Shown here piece after piece: positions 22,542 through 32,762 of a stretch of DNA of 64,000 nt. Source of the stretch: Spongilla lacustris (Eukaryota > Porifera > Demospongiae > Spongillida > Spongillidae); NCBI GenBank assembly GCA_949361645.1, contig OX442423.1:5431505-5495504 (forward strand), given 5' to 3'. Under the pieces are notes generated by a model. That model saw nothing but the letters and a program-made list of their open reading frames with translations. It was not told the origin of the DNA and searched no databases. Within the stretch, counting starts at the first letter, position 1. Each line of letters begins with the position of its first letter. Made by a program: the position numbers and the translations under genes.

Positions 22542-22589
22542 TACGAAGTTAGGTCTGTGAACGCACCAGGGTCAATTTTGATGTACACA

Positions 22590-22745
22590 ATGTAACTTCT
22601 CATATATAGTTGTCTTCATATGAAATAACATTTGACCATTTATTACTTTAATAACCTTAATGGTTTAGGAGATATGTGTTGCTGAATGATTAACCACACC
22701 ACTGTTTGAAATGTTTTATCTTGATATCCACTTGGAATATATTTG
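22590..22745. repeat. left arm of a 3-kb-spaced inverted repeat
   Basis: Reverse complement of about 25440-25595. Shared words are ACAACTATATATG, CTTTAATAACCTTAATGG, TTTAGGAGATA and GTTTTATCTTGATAT. Everything between the arms is other mobile DNA. Confidence 0.7.
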
Positions 22746-22844
22746 CATGTGTTACATCAAATCCAAGATCTTATGAAGTACAATCAATATATCATGTGCA
22801 TTTCTCAGAGAGGTGAAAGGGTTAAACAGTGTATCGAGAAGCCC

Positions 22845-24320
22845 AATATAGGATATGACCCGTATTATGGACTCATTAAAAAAACGAGATTGTCTTTATC
22901 AGGGAAACTGATGATCAGATGGCTCAGCTTGTTGCAAATATACAGTATCGTTCACGAGAAAGTTTAAAAAACTTGCGCGCACCTCGCGTGTGACACGCGA
23001 GCAACTCGGGAGTAGTTATGTAGCGCTCGCAAAACGCGTGTGCCTCGCGAGTGACACGCGTGTATGGGCAATTTGCGAGCGTACTATAGTTACACGCGTG
23101 TGCAAATGAATTACGTGTACATTATAAAGGCAACAGCGGAAGAATTCTATTTCGAATGGTATGGTTGACTGTAGAGGCTTCAGTTGCAGAAATGCCTGTC
23201 AATCCCTCTAGCTTTTGCTGCATCAAATGACAATAACTTGTCTCCTATTTTTTTAAAAGTGACTAGTTCAAATTACTGATTGCACATGTATGATTACATT
23301 CATAGATGATGTGGTTATACCTGTGTCAACAATTGTAGATGTACAGATCTACTGTGCAGTTTGATTCTGCACACAGCTCTCCTTTAGCAGCAACCTTCTT
23401 TACTGGTACGACGCTGTATGTTACATCGGCATCAAAATGCACCAACGCATGCGTATGAGTAACAAAGGACGAATAGCAATGAGCAGTGCCATTAATATAC
23501 CTTTTCGAGACAGTACACAAGCATATTCTTTGCTACTTGTCCGCGAAAATGGAATAGCTTACCGTCGCTAAGCTAGCTTGACCTTAAGTACGTTTTAACG
23601 AAGAGGTCCACTTCGAATCACCTCTTTCATTACAGCTGTATACATGTATCCCGCTCGCGCGCATATACCGTATTGGATGATATTACTTCTACACATTCGT
23701 AACGGTATAACCCAAAGCGATGGGTGTAAAGTGGTAAAAACACATGCTAAAAAGTGGTGTTTGCAGCGTGTGCTTAATACGTGTACACGTTTATAACGTT
23801 ATCGCTGTCCAGATTATATAAATTAAAAACGGTTGCTAGGAACCATAAAGCACGCGTGTACTCGCGTGTGAGTACACGCGAGTGAATTGCGTGTGGTAAA
23901 CGAGGAGGCACTCGCCTGGGACATAAAACTACACGCGAGCAACTCGCGGGTTGCTCGCGTGTATTTTTAACTTTCTCGTGGACGGTACTGTAGAACGAAA
24001 AGACGGAAATAAACAGTTTTGCGTTTGTCCGATATCACACTATGAACAAAGAGTGGTCGTACCCGGTCCCATTTCTCGTCTGGTTCTTCATTTTTCTTCT
24101 TCCTTCATTGTGTCATAACTCGGGACAGGAACACTTCTAAGGAATGAAAATCATACCAATAGCTTCAGTATTCTTCCGGATACTTGCTTCAGGGGTCTAA
24201 TAGTCTCTAAGGCGGTACATATATATATCAACGCGTCTTGTACTCGGAAGGACTCGCGATGATTGGATACAGTTCCTACTTCGCTGTAGAACAGTCTCGC
24301 CTCTCTCAGGAGTACAGTTT
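22845..24320. repeat. dispersed repeat interrupted by a TIR element
   Basis: 22845-22942 and 23991-24320 together match 46795-47140. Shared landmarks are ACCCGTATTATG, CGAGATTGTCTTTATCAGGG, ACAGTTTTGCGTTTGTCCGAT, GGGACAGGAACAC and TTGGATACAGTTCCTACTTC. The second copy lacks the 1-kb insertion and shows the unoccupied site. Confidence 0.8.
22943..23990. mobile_element. TA-flanked TIR element, CAGTA(T/C)CGT family, 1.05 kb
   Basis: The ends are inverted copies of CAGTAYCGTYCACGAGAAAG followed by TT, with TA borders at 22941 and 23991. The matching repeat at 46795 has an uninterrupted GTTGCAAATATAAAAGACAG at the same position. Subterminal segments hold many ACACGCGAG/CTCGCGTGT palindromic words. 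No transposase frame is present. The terminal GTCCAC resembles the CAGTGCCGTCCAC MITEs, so they may share a transposase. Confidence 0.85.
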
Positions 24321-24675
24321 AATAAATTAATCATGTGCAGTAAGCCACGCCTACATTATACACCACACGTCAAATCATTTTTTTATCATGACGCTTTTGT
24401 TGCTTAGTGAAGTGTTTTCGTCAAAATGCCTTCACATCAGGAGCTAAACGGCAAGTGGAATACCTCCTAAAGCGAGAGCAAATATTGAAAGAATGATCAT
24501 CAGAAGCAAGAGCACCTGCTCGACACAAAGAAACAATGTGTAAGCAATATCACAAGAACCTCATCCAAAACTAACCTCTGAGAAAGAACAGTCACACTAG
24601 AACCCTCAGCCAAAACGGAATGCAAAAAGAGTCTGAAGCTGTGTTCTGGGAGCGACATTTTGAACAAAAATCCAT

Positions 24676-24930
24676 GAAACAAGTAAATAAAAACTTTCTT
24701 TGTTAGAAAGTTGGGAGATTTGAATGCAATGGTGGTGTAAAAAGGAAGGAAACAAGGATATAATATAAAGGGAAAATGTAATTGTTGGGTATTACTTATG
24801 TTGTAAGTGTGCTATAGGACTATTACCCATTTGTATTGGACCCTTGTTTCCTTCCTTTTAACACCACCATTGCGTTCATATCCTATATACCCTTCAACTT
24901 TCTCGCAGATAATGTTTTTATTTACTTGTT
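24676..24930. mobile_element. small foldback element
   Basis: AAGTAAATAAAAACTTTCT and AATGGTGGTGTAAAAAGGAA on the left (24676-24763) are mirrored as TTCCTTTTAACACCACCATT and AATGTTTTTATTTACTT on the right (24840-24930). The spacer is about 75 bp. No coding was seen. Confidence 0.7.
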
Positions 24931-24945
24931 AGCTTATATCAGAGA

Positions 24946-25385
24946 TCTCGCAAATGCTGTATGAAGGTTGATAATCACCACTTTTTTTTTAACCAGTGTG
25001 GGGACAGTATTGAACTTGGTGGTTTAGGACTATAACAATGTTGTTTATGGAGAATCTGGAATGGTTTTATGTGCAGCAGCCATTCTGAGTTGATTTAACA
25101 GTGAGTGACTAAGTGGGTTACATCCTCAGCAATCAAAACCAAAATGTAAACTGTTTACATTAACATAGAGATGAACATTGTAGTTTGGATTGCTGAGGCT
25201 GGAATATTACGTAACTCACTTAGCCACTCTTACAGTTAATTAAACTTAAAATGGCTGCTGCACATAAACTATTCCAGGCTCTCAGGGGTTATTCATTTTT
25301 ATTTAAACACTAATTTTAATACTGTCTCCACACTGGTTAAAGATTATCAACCTTCTTCATACAGTATTTGCAAAATCTCTGTTAT
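24946..25385. mobile_element. small foldback element
   Basis: The left arm (24946-25140) and right arm (25190-25385) are inverted copies sharing GAAGGTTGATAATC, AACCAGTGTGGGGACAGTAT, ATGTGCAGCAGCCATT and CTCAGCAATC. The spacer is about 50 bp. Confidence 0.75.
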
Positions 25386-25439
25386 AACTAATATATTGTA
25401 TAACCCTTTCATCTCTGCAAAATGCACATTGTATATTGA

Positions 25440-25595
25440 TTGTACTTCATATCAAGATAAAACATTTCAAAGTTGAGCTTATCAGTGATGTGTTTAATTA
25501 TTCAGCAATGCGTATCTCCTAAACCATTAAGGTTATTAAAGTAATAATTGCTCACAAGACAACTATATATGGGAAGTTGCATAAAAATCTGAGAG
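25440..25595. repeat. right arm of a 3-kb-spaced inverted repeat
   Basis: Mirror of 22590-22745. It ends 60 bp before the MITE at 25658. Confidence 0.7.
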
Positions 25596-25657
25596 GTGCT
25601 GTCCATCTGCTACCCCAAAGGAGGTGTATTGACCCACTGTAGTCAATTTCCATTTTA

Positions 25658-25877
25658 CAGTGCCGTCCACCCACAAGTTCACACTCACGCGCGCGAGTCA
25701 ATTAGCGAGTGCAATTAGCCCTCGATACGCGCGCTGTTGCGAGCGTCACTCAAATACCTATTTACGGCATACCTACAGATGATTACGTTCGTTTTAAGCT
25801 ATTAATACTATATGTATTTGTTCCAGCTGTTTTGCTTTGAGTTAAGGTGCGCGAGTGTGAACTTGTGGGTGGACGGC
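25658..25877. mobile_element. MITE of the CAGTGCCGTCCAC family with damaged right end
   Basis: The left terminus CAGTGCCGTCCACCCACAAG follows a TA. The right end keeps GTGAACTTGTGGGTGGACGG but then departs from the expected CACTG. The interior (GCGAGTGCAATTAGCCCTCG and TACGGCATACCTACAGATGA) is the same as in 9472-9841, minus the triplicated internal unit. Confidence 0.8.
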
Positions 25878-26194
25878 TTCACAGTGAAATTAGTAGCACT
25901 TAACTACATGTACATGTATGACATTGCATGTGTAGCCAGTATACATGTACGTCTCTACAGGTATCAATTACTTGTAATGCATTGTAATCTTGCAACTATT
26001 CATGGCAATGTAAACAACAACAACAGTTCAATAAAACTTTCACAATAAATACAGCATTCAACTAACCATGTATCTGCAACGTTTCTCTGCATTCTTTGGA
26101 CACTAAACATTTGATAAAGGTCAGGTTCCAATGAGATACATGTATGTCTAATCTTTGTACAGCCGTTATGTTAAGTCAATAGTTCTGACCCCCC

Positions 26195-26300
26195 TTCCCT
26201 TACCTTACCTTACCTTACCTTACCTTACCTTACCTTACCTTCCCTTCCCTCCCCTCCCCACCCCTCCCATCCCCTCCCCTCCCCCCCACTCACTATATAG
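26195..26300. repeat. (CCTTA)n and pyrimidine-rich microsatellite
   Basis: About eight tandem TACCT/TTACC pentamers are followed by a CCCTCCCC-type pyrimidine run. Purely simple sequence. Confidence 0.9.
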
Positions 26301-26945
26301 TACCTTTTACTATCACCAATATCGATCTTTTGGCCTTAGCTTTGTCCTCATGTCTTAATTAGATTCCATCCATCCTAGCTCTATCAAGGCGTAATGGATT
26401 TTATGTGCATTCTGAGTGACTTAATTCTCCATAATGTCCTTGCATGCAGCAACCAACATTATGCACATAACAGCACGCGTGTTCATCCAATTTGTCATCT
26501 GATGTTGACCTGAATTTTGCAATTTCATCAGACACAGTTACTATGTCAAGTAAACATTCGAAACACAAAGGTACATGTATGTGTTGTTTACATGGTTAGC
26601 ATTTTATTATTCATAGATATCAATAAATAAGCATGAGAAAATCATCTCAATCTTATCTTACTACTGTGGTACTTACAGTATAGGTCAATAAAAAGTTAGG
26701 ACAAAGGAAATTTTTACGAACGTAACGTAATTTAATACTTTCGTAACGGAATATCTTACCTTCCTAACGATTACGTTCAATACAAATGAACAACATAGCG
26801 ATGGAAACGGACATGTGTTTCATGTCTTGTTAGCAAGGCAGGTGCTTTATTTTAGCGCCGGATCAATTCACAAACAACAAATCAGTTTGCAGCGCGCCTT
26901 TTACGCGTCCTTGCATCCCTTACAAACTGTCGCGCGCGCGCGGTC

Positions 26946-26952
26946 TATATAA
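26946..26952 (+). promoter_or_regulatory. TATA-like box of the BEN-like gene
   Basis: TATATAA lies 40 bp upstream of the ATG at 26992 and 270 bp inside the TIR. The paralogous gene in the other TIR element has the same word at a similar distance. Confidence 0.45.
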
Positions 26953-26991
26953 TTCATCGCCTTAAGATTTTTAGTACCACAGTACGACGCA

Positions 26992-29272
26992 ATGACTCTG
27001 CGTGTGGCCCTAAAGGAAACAGGTTAGTCTTTTTTTCGTGCCGCAGCTTCTTTTTAGTACCACCGCTTGTCGAAATGTAGAGCTGTACCATCTTATCCTC
27101 TGGAACGAAGAGGATACAGTATCTATTGTCAGAGGCAGTAGCATCACTTCCCCGCAACAGAGCGACATCACTGTAGGCGCAATATGTTCCATTAAGCACG
27201 GGAGGAATGTAAACAATGGAACCGTTTTGGCTTCAGGTAAACCACAATAGATTTCGATAAACCACATGCAAACCGCATAATGAATGTAATTAGGATCAAA
27301 GCTGTTGGTGGAGGCAAAGGAAGCTGAATTCATCTCCCAAGTGCAGCCAGAAGGGGAAGATGCGCCAACTGACACAGCTCCATCTGCTAAAAAGAGTGGG
27401 TTTGAATAAATGATCATGCACAATAATACTGTGTGATGATTAGGAAAGATGAAAGCAAAAGTGAGCCAGCCAGCAGTAACAAAATCCAGAGTTGTGAATC
27501 CAAAAGGTATAAGATTGAGGTGTTATAAACATGCTGTAAATAATGTATGTTTAGGGAAAATATTGTGCCATGCTCCTTCTGCCAGCAATTCATCAGTCGT
27601 TTCAAGTAGGGTAGAACGTGTGTGCCACTCAATTCTATCAGTGCCCACCACACCTACAGCTCTACCAGTGCCCACCACACCTACAGCTCTACCAGTGCCC
27701 ACCACACCTACAGCTCTACCAGTGCCCACCACACCTACAGCTCTACCAGTGACCACCACACCTACAGCTCTACCAGTGCCCACCACACCTACAGCTCTAC
27801 CAGTGCCCACCACACCTACAGCTCTACCAGTGCCCACCACACCTACAGCTCTACCAGTGACCACCACACCTACAGCTCTACCAGTGCCCACCACACCTAC
27901 AGCTCTACCAGTGCCCACCACACCTACAGCTCTACCAGTGCCCACCACACCTACAGCTCTACCAGTGCCCACCACACCTACAGCTCTACCAGTGCCCACC
28001 ACACCTACAGCTCTACCAGTGCCCACCACACCTACAGCTCTACCAGTGCCCACCACACCTACAGCTCTACCAGTGCCCACCACACCTACAGCTCTACCAG
28101 TGCACACCACACCTACAGCTCTACCAGTGCCCACCACACCTACAGCTCTACCAGTGCCCACCACACCTACAGCTCTACCAGTGCCCACCACACCTACAGC
28201 TCTACCAGTGCACACCACACCTACAGCTCTACCAGTGCACACCGCACCTACAGCTCTACCAGTGCCCACCACACCTACAGCTCTACCAGTGCCCACCACA
28301 CCTACAGCTCTACCAGTGCCCACCACACCTACAGCTCTACCAGTGCCCACCTCAACTACAGTTCAACCAGTGGCCACAACTCTATCTTTTCCCAGTGTGT
28401 CATCTCCCTTATCTAGAACTCCATCACCGCTACAACCACCGTATCGTCCACAGTTTTTTTCCTCTTATTCACGAGAAGATTCTCAGGTAGCTGATGCAGG
28501 TGAGAGTACCGTCATTGTGTACAACTCAACTTTAATAACTGCAACCTTATAAACAGTGAAACAGATTGTACGGGACATACTAAATGCCATTGAAGCCATG
28601 CACCAGCACTTGGCCGAGCTACTGCAGAGCAGGAGTGATCGGCAATCCCGACCAAGAACATCATCAACCCAATGGCAGGAATGGCCGCCACAAGAGAACC
28701 TATGGCAGCTACCATCCCTACCACCATCACAGCTATCATCGTTTTTTCCACCAACTCAGAACTCACCACTTTTCCCACCATCTCAGCTGTCACCATTTTA
28801 TCCCCCAATGCAACAGGCACCAACAACACCAACTGAAACCTCCTCTAGCATTAGCAACTCTCCACTAGCCGGTGAAACTAGCATCACAGCAGTGGGAAGG
28901 CCAAGGTGCATACCAATACAAGGTGTAAACCATTTACCATCTTCAGTAATAAATAAAAGCATACTTAGAAGTCCTGAAGTAGTAGTACAGTTGTACCCAA
29001 AGTTAGTGACAGAAAGCAAATTGCACACACTGGCATTAAAACTTGCAGTAGATGCGTATTTTGGGTTGCCTGTAATGGCACAATGCACAGTATTAGGGTG
29101 TGCAGGTTTTAAAGGATTACCCATTACTGAACTTAATGAACTAAAGTTATTTTTGTATAGTAAATGTAGCAAGTATTGGAGCACCCCTTTTGAATTTGAG
29201 CCACTATGGACAAGATGTATGGACTCAATTGGACATGGTTGCACTAGAGCAAGAAGGGGTAGCATTGTTTGA
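26992..29272 (+). CDS. BEN-domain-like protein, six exons, transposon cargo
   Basis: Exons 26992-27022, 27081-27236, 27294-27395, 27444-27506, 27555-28499 and 28557-29272 join with five GT-AG introns of 48-58 nt, all phase 1, to give 671 codons including stop. Residues 1-10 are MTLRVALKET. Residues 11-62 hold ELYHLILWNEEDTVSIV and end in NGTVLASG, a small conserved N-terminal module also found in the 15.3-kb copy. A charged linker and 26 copies of VPTTPTALP-type repeats follow. The last ~100 residues (SPEVVVQLYPKLVTESKL, AYFGLPVMAQCTVLG, FEPLWTRCMDSIG) resemble a BEN domain, a helical DNA-binding fold. Role inferred: nuclear DNA- or chromatin-binding protein. The family call is from memory of sequence style, not a search. 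The start was chosen because exon 1 is conserved in the second copy. Confidence 0.65.
27647..28348. repeat. 27-bp coding minisatellite, 26 copies
   Basis: The unit CCCACCACACC plus TACAGCTCTACCAGTG is repeated 26 times with very few substitutions (GTGACC, GTGCAC and one ACCGCACC variant). In the gene frame it gives VPTTPTALP. The near-identity of units indicates recent expansion or homogenisation. Confidence 0.95.
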
Positions 29273-29379
29273 CTTGATCTGTTGTGTATGTATTTGGTGT
29301 ACATGTTTTATAATCACTATATCCTTTTGTGTTAGTCAGATGGGCAAGGCAGGGTGTGGCCATAATAGATGGTTACTAC

Positions 29380-30225
29380 GTGGGAATACAGCGCCTGTCC
29401 GTAACATATACCTGGGTGTGGCCATAACAGATGGGCACTATATGGGAATACAGTGCCTGGCCGTAACATATACCTGGGTGTGGCCATAACAGATGGGCAC
29501 TATATGGGAATACAGCGCCTGGCCGTAATAGATACCTGGGTGTGGCCATAACAGATGGGCACTATATGGGAATACAGTAACATATACCTGGGTGTGGCCA
29601 TAACAGATGGGCACTATATGGGAATACAGTAACATATACCTGGGTGTGGCCATAACAGATGGGCACTATATGGGAATCCAGCGCCTGGCCGTAATAGATA
29701 CCTGGGTGTGGCCATAACAGATGGGCACTATATGGGAATAAGGCGCCTGGCCGTAACATATACCTGGGTGTGGCCATAACAGATGGGCACTAAATGGGAA
29801 TACAGCGCCTGGCCGTAATAGATACCTGGGTGTGACCATAACAGATGGGCACTATATGGGAATACAACGCCTGGCCGTAACATACCTGGGTGTGGCCATA
29901 ACAGATGGGCACTATATGGGAATACAGTGCCTGGCCGTAACATATATCTGGGTGTGGCCATAACAGATGGGCACTAAATGGGAATACAGCGCCTGGCCGT
30001 AACATATACCTGGGTGTGGCCATAACAGATGGGCACTATATGGGAATACAGCGCCTGGCCGTAACATATACCTGGGTGTGGCCATAACAGATGGGCACTA
30101 AATGGGAATACAGTGCCTGGCCGTAACATATACCTGGGTGTGGCCATAACAGATGGGCACTAAATGGGAATGCGGTGCCTGTACCTGGGTGTGGCCATAA
30201 CGATGGGTGGGAATAAGGCACTTAG
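29380..30225. repeat. minisatellite, ~62-bp unit, ~13 copies
   Basis: GGGTGTGGCCATAACAGATG, GGCACTATATGGGAATACAG and CGCCTGGCCGTAACATATAC are repeated, with short units near 29570-29640 lacking CGCCTGGCC. It lies between the 3' ends of the two convergent genes of the element. The GGGTGTGG(C/T)CA core recalls the ~61-bp family at 11.8-16.1 kb. Confidence 0.9.
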
Positions 30226-30355
30226 ACTTTCCCTTGTGTGGGCATATATAGTCCTCTGCTGTAATGTATGTGTGTTAGAACTTTGTAACAGCTGACTTTG
30301 ACAAAATAAATAAGTCACTTTGAATATACATGTACAATGTTCTGCTATACATAAT

Positions 30356-31512
30356 TCAATACCCAGTAGGGTGGCCCTGTCTTTCAATACACTTTGGAAT
30401 TACTTTTTTTAGGTGTCTAATGTATTTTGTGTAAACTTCAGGTGTAACTGTATTCCAAAACTTCATGATACCATTGATGAGCTCTTCCTTGTTCGTTGGC
30501 TTTACTTCCCTTCTCATGTACTCTTTCAACTCATGCCACAAGTTCTCAATCGGATTCAGGTCAGGTGACTCTGCTGGCGTCCTAAACCAATTCACATTCT
30601 TTTCTGCCAGGAAGCCCTGAGCAAGTTTAGAAGTATGCTTTGGATCGTTGTCAGCCATGAATCGATGAGAATCGCTGTACTTGTGCTGGATAAATGGCAA
30701 GAGTGAAGAGTCCAAGATGTTGGTGTACAGTTCAGCATCCATTATACCATCAAATATGCATAGTTCAGTTGTCCCTCGCATACTAATTCCACCCCATACG
30801 TGAACCTTCACTGGGTGCTTTGGTCTGAAAGCAGAAACATGTACCTCGTCATCAACAATGCAGGATGAGAATCTGATAGTTATACTATCTGCATACACAC
30901 CACACTTTGAGGTCAGCGTACAATGTACCTTGGTTTTGGTTTTGCGGGTTGTCCAATCTTGCGACAACAAGTTCTGCGGTGCGTCTCCAATTGAATGGAA
31001 CTCTCGTCCGTCCAAATCACATCTTGGAAATCGTCTAGCTGGTGTGCCTGGCACCACGCTAAGCGCTTAGCTTTGTTCGCTTCTCGAATGGTCTGGCAAT
31101 AAGCGCTCCCACGAAAAACCCATCCAAGCAAAGTTCGGGCACGCAAAACTGTACGCAAAGAAATGTTGTATCCTATTCATGGAACGTAATCAAAAGTACC
31201 GGTAATAAGAATAATAGTATAATTACCGAGCTCCTTCAAGAAACCGTGTATCTGACAGGCAGTTGTTTCGTCATCCTTCTGCATCCAGTTCTCCACTAGC
31301 GCCTTCACTTCACGCGTAATCTTTGTCGGACGACCTGACCCAGGACGCCGCGAAATACATCCTGTTTTAGCTACCCGTAAAAGAAATTTGTAAATACCAA
31401 CATCACTGGCACGTATACCCTCGTTTAGCAACAGGTTTCTAATCCTGCGCGCCTTACGCCCCTGTTCGTGGTAGAACAAAATCCTTTGTTTCACGTACGT
31501 TGTGTATACCAT
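30356..31512 (-). CDS. Tc1/mariner DD34E transposase, three exons, apparently intact
   Basis: Exon 1 (31512-31227) starts MVYTTYVKQR and carries a helix-turn-helix region and a GSGRPTKIT linker. A 78-nt intron (31226-31149) precedes exon 2 (31148-30929) with GWVFRGSAYCQTIREANK and the first catalytic Asp in DVIWTDES. A 104-nt intron (30928-30825) precedes exon 3 (30824-30356) with PVKVHVWGGISMRGTTE, the second Asp in FMADNDPKHTS and the Glu in SPDLNPIENLWHELKEY. There are exactly 34 residues between the second Asp and the Glu. The joined exons give 975 nt, 324 residues, with no stop. An in-frame ATG further upstream at 31593 would add 27 residues. The enzyme cuts and pastes DNA at TA sites. 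TIRs surround it at 26676 and 31721. Confidence 0.85.
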
Positions 31513-31723
31513 CTCCGCAGTAATAGAAGAATAGAAACTCCAGCTGCAAGTGCGTACCAGCCGCTCCCACGTGATATGATGTTTACATGTCAATATGTCG
31601 ACATCATCGTTAGCTTGTTCTTAAGAATTTCATTTCGCGAACGTAAAGTATTCCGTTACGAAGGTAACGGAATACGATAGTAACGGACTACGTTGTCCTA
31701 ACTTTTTATTGACCTATACTGTA

Positions 31724-32015
31724 GGTGCACCAAGGAATAACCCAAAAACATCTTTTTTTAGGTTAACGTAAGTTGAACCTATGCAGTATTAGTTTAACGT
31801 TTGCAAATAAATGTATACGAATGTACCAAACACAATGGAGCACAACACTCTCCAGTCCATGCTTGTTTAAACATCACTTATACGAGCAAACACAACCACA
31901 ATTCCTATCTATCTCACTTTACAAGTTCGTTCAAAATATCACGTCACGTGCAGGAGTTCACGTTTTTTATTGGTCTAAATTTATAAGTCGGCACCGATAT
32001 GTATTCTAACATTTA
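31724..32015. other. no gene seen
   Basis: Unique sequence between two TIR elements, without supported features. Confidence 0.4.
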
Positions 32016-32393
32016 CAGTAGCGGTCAAGAAAAGTACATACGTGTAGCGTTTACGTGTGACGCTGCTTTTGAAATACGTTTTGTCATTCGTACGCAAACG
32101 CTATGCTCATGCTTTATCCACGCGGTAGATTTATTGATTTTACAATAAAAAGGACGGAAGGTATAAAAATCTCACACACTCGATCCCGATATTAGCGTAC
32201 ATAAGTGGTCAGATGTGGCTAGTGATATGTCTATCTGGGCTTGTGGGTGGTGCATAACTGCCATTGGTTATGTTTTAAAACGCAATGTTCTATAAATGCT
32301 ACGCTAATCTCACATATACTGTACGCCAACGTTAATTGCGTTCGACACAAACTCTACGCGTACGTTACGTGTACTTTTTTGTGACCGCTACTG
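32016..32393. mobile_element. TA-flanked MITE, CAGTAGCGGTCA family
   Basis: Left end CAGTAGCGGTCAAGAAAAGT and right end inverse of CAGTAGCGGTCACAAAAAAG, with TA on both borders. The TIR continues through ACATACGTGTAGCG-like sequence. At 378 bp it has no coding capacity. Its terminus resembles those of the two Tc1-like elements (CAGTA, then GTCAA, then AAAGT), so it may be mobilised by a related transposase. Confidence 0.8.
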
Positions 32394-32762
32394 TAAGCTA
32401 ACATTGGGAGCACCATCATCTGCCAGATCCAGTTTGGAAAGATAAGCAATTGATCCAGACTGAGAGATGTTCATACTGATGCCTGTTTGCCGGTTCTGTA
32501 CGTGTATTTGTGTTATAAGCTAGCTGTGCCTGTTCACCGGTTCTGTACATGTACGTTGTAGGTTCCGAACATTGTACATGTGTATGTACATGTAGCTTAA
32601 TTCCCATGGCAGCTTGCCTGACAAAGTATTGCTTTCTGAGAGCCCCTCTCCCTAGGCTGTGTTAAACTTAACGATGTAGAAAATTGTATTGTTACTTTTT
32701 GAATGTGGTACGTTTTACATGAATTTTCATAATCCATGACCAGTGTATTTTTTTGTCTTCAG

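Larger units (their letters stand above)
26676..31721. mobile_element. Tc1-like transposon with BEN-like gene cargo, 5,046 bp
   Basis: CAGTATAGGTCAATAAAAAG at 26676 is matched by its exact inverse ending at 31721. The perfect TIR continues through TTAGGACAA to 29 bp, and TA flanks both sides (26674-26675 and 31722-31723). Subterminal regions of both ends share TAACG/CGTTA-rich sequence. The element encodes an apparently complete DD34E transposase (minus strand, right half) and an apparently complete BEN-like gene (plus strand, left half), with a 62-bp minisatellite between them. Most Tc1 elements are 1.3-2 kb with one gene; this is two to three times longer. No additional TIR was found next to the transposase that would confine it to a smaller element. 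Confidence 0.8.

Noticed and set aside
27523..28350. 275-codon minus-strand frame (GTGRAVGVV repeats)
   Set aside because: Shadow of the 27-bp array on the plus strand. The plus frame is supported by splice junctions and flanking conserved domains.
29438..30221. Minus-strand frames with MATPRYML repeats
   Set aside because: They arise from the 62-bp minisatellite; starts and stops recur with each unit.
32753..32762. TTG at 32753 as a start codon for the NTPase-nuclease protein
   Set aside because: It lies in a polypyrimidine tract followed by CAG, a splice acceptor. A non-ATG start is unlikely in an animal gene.
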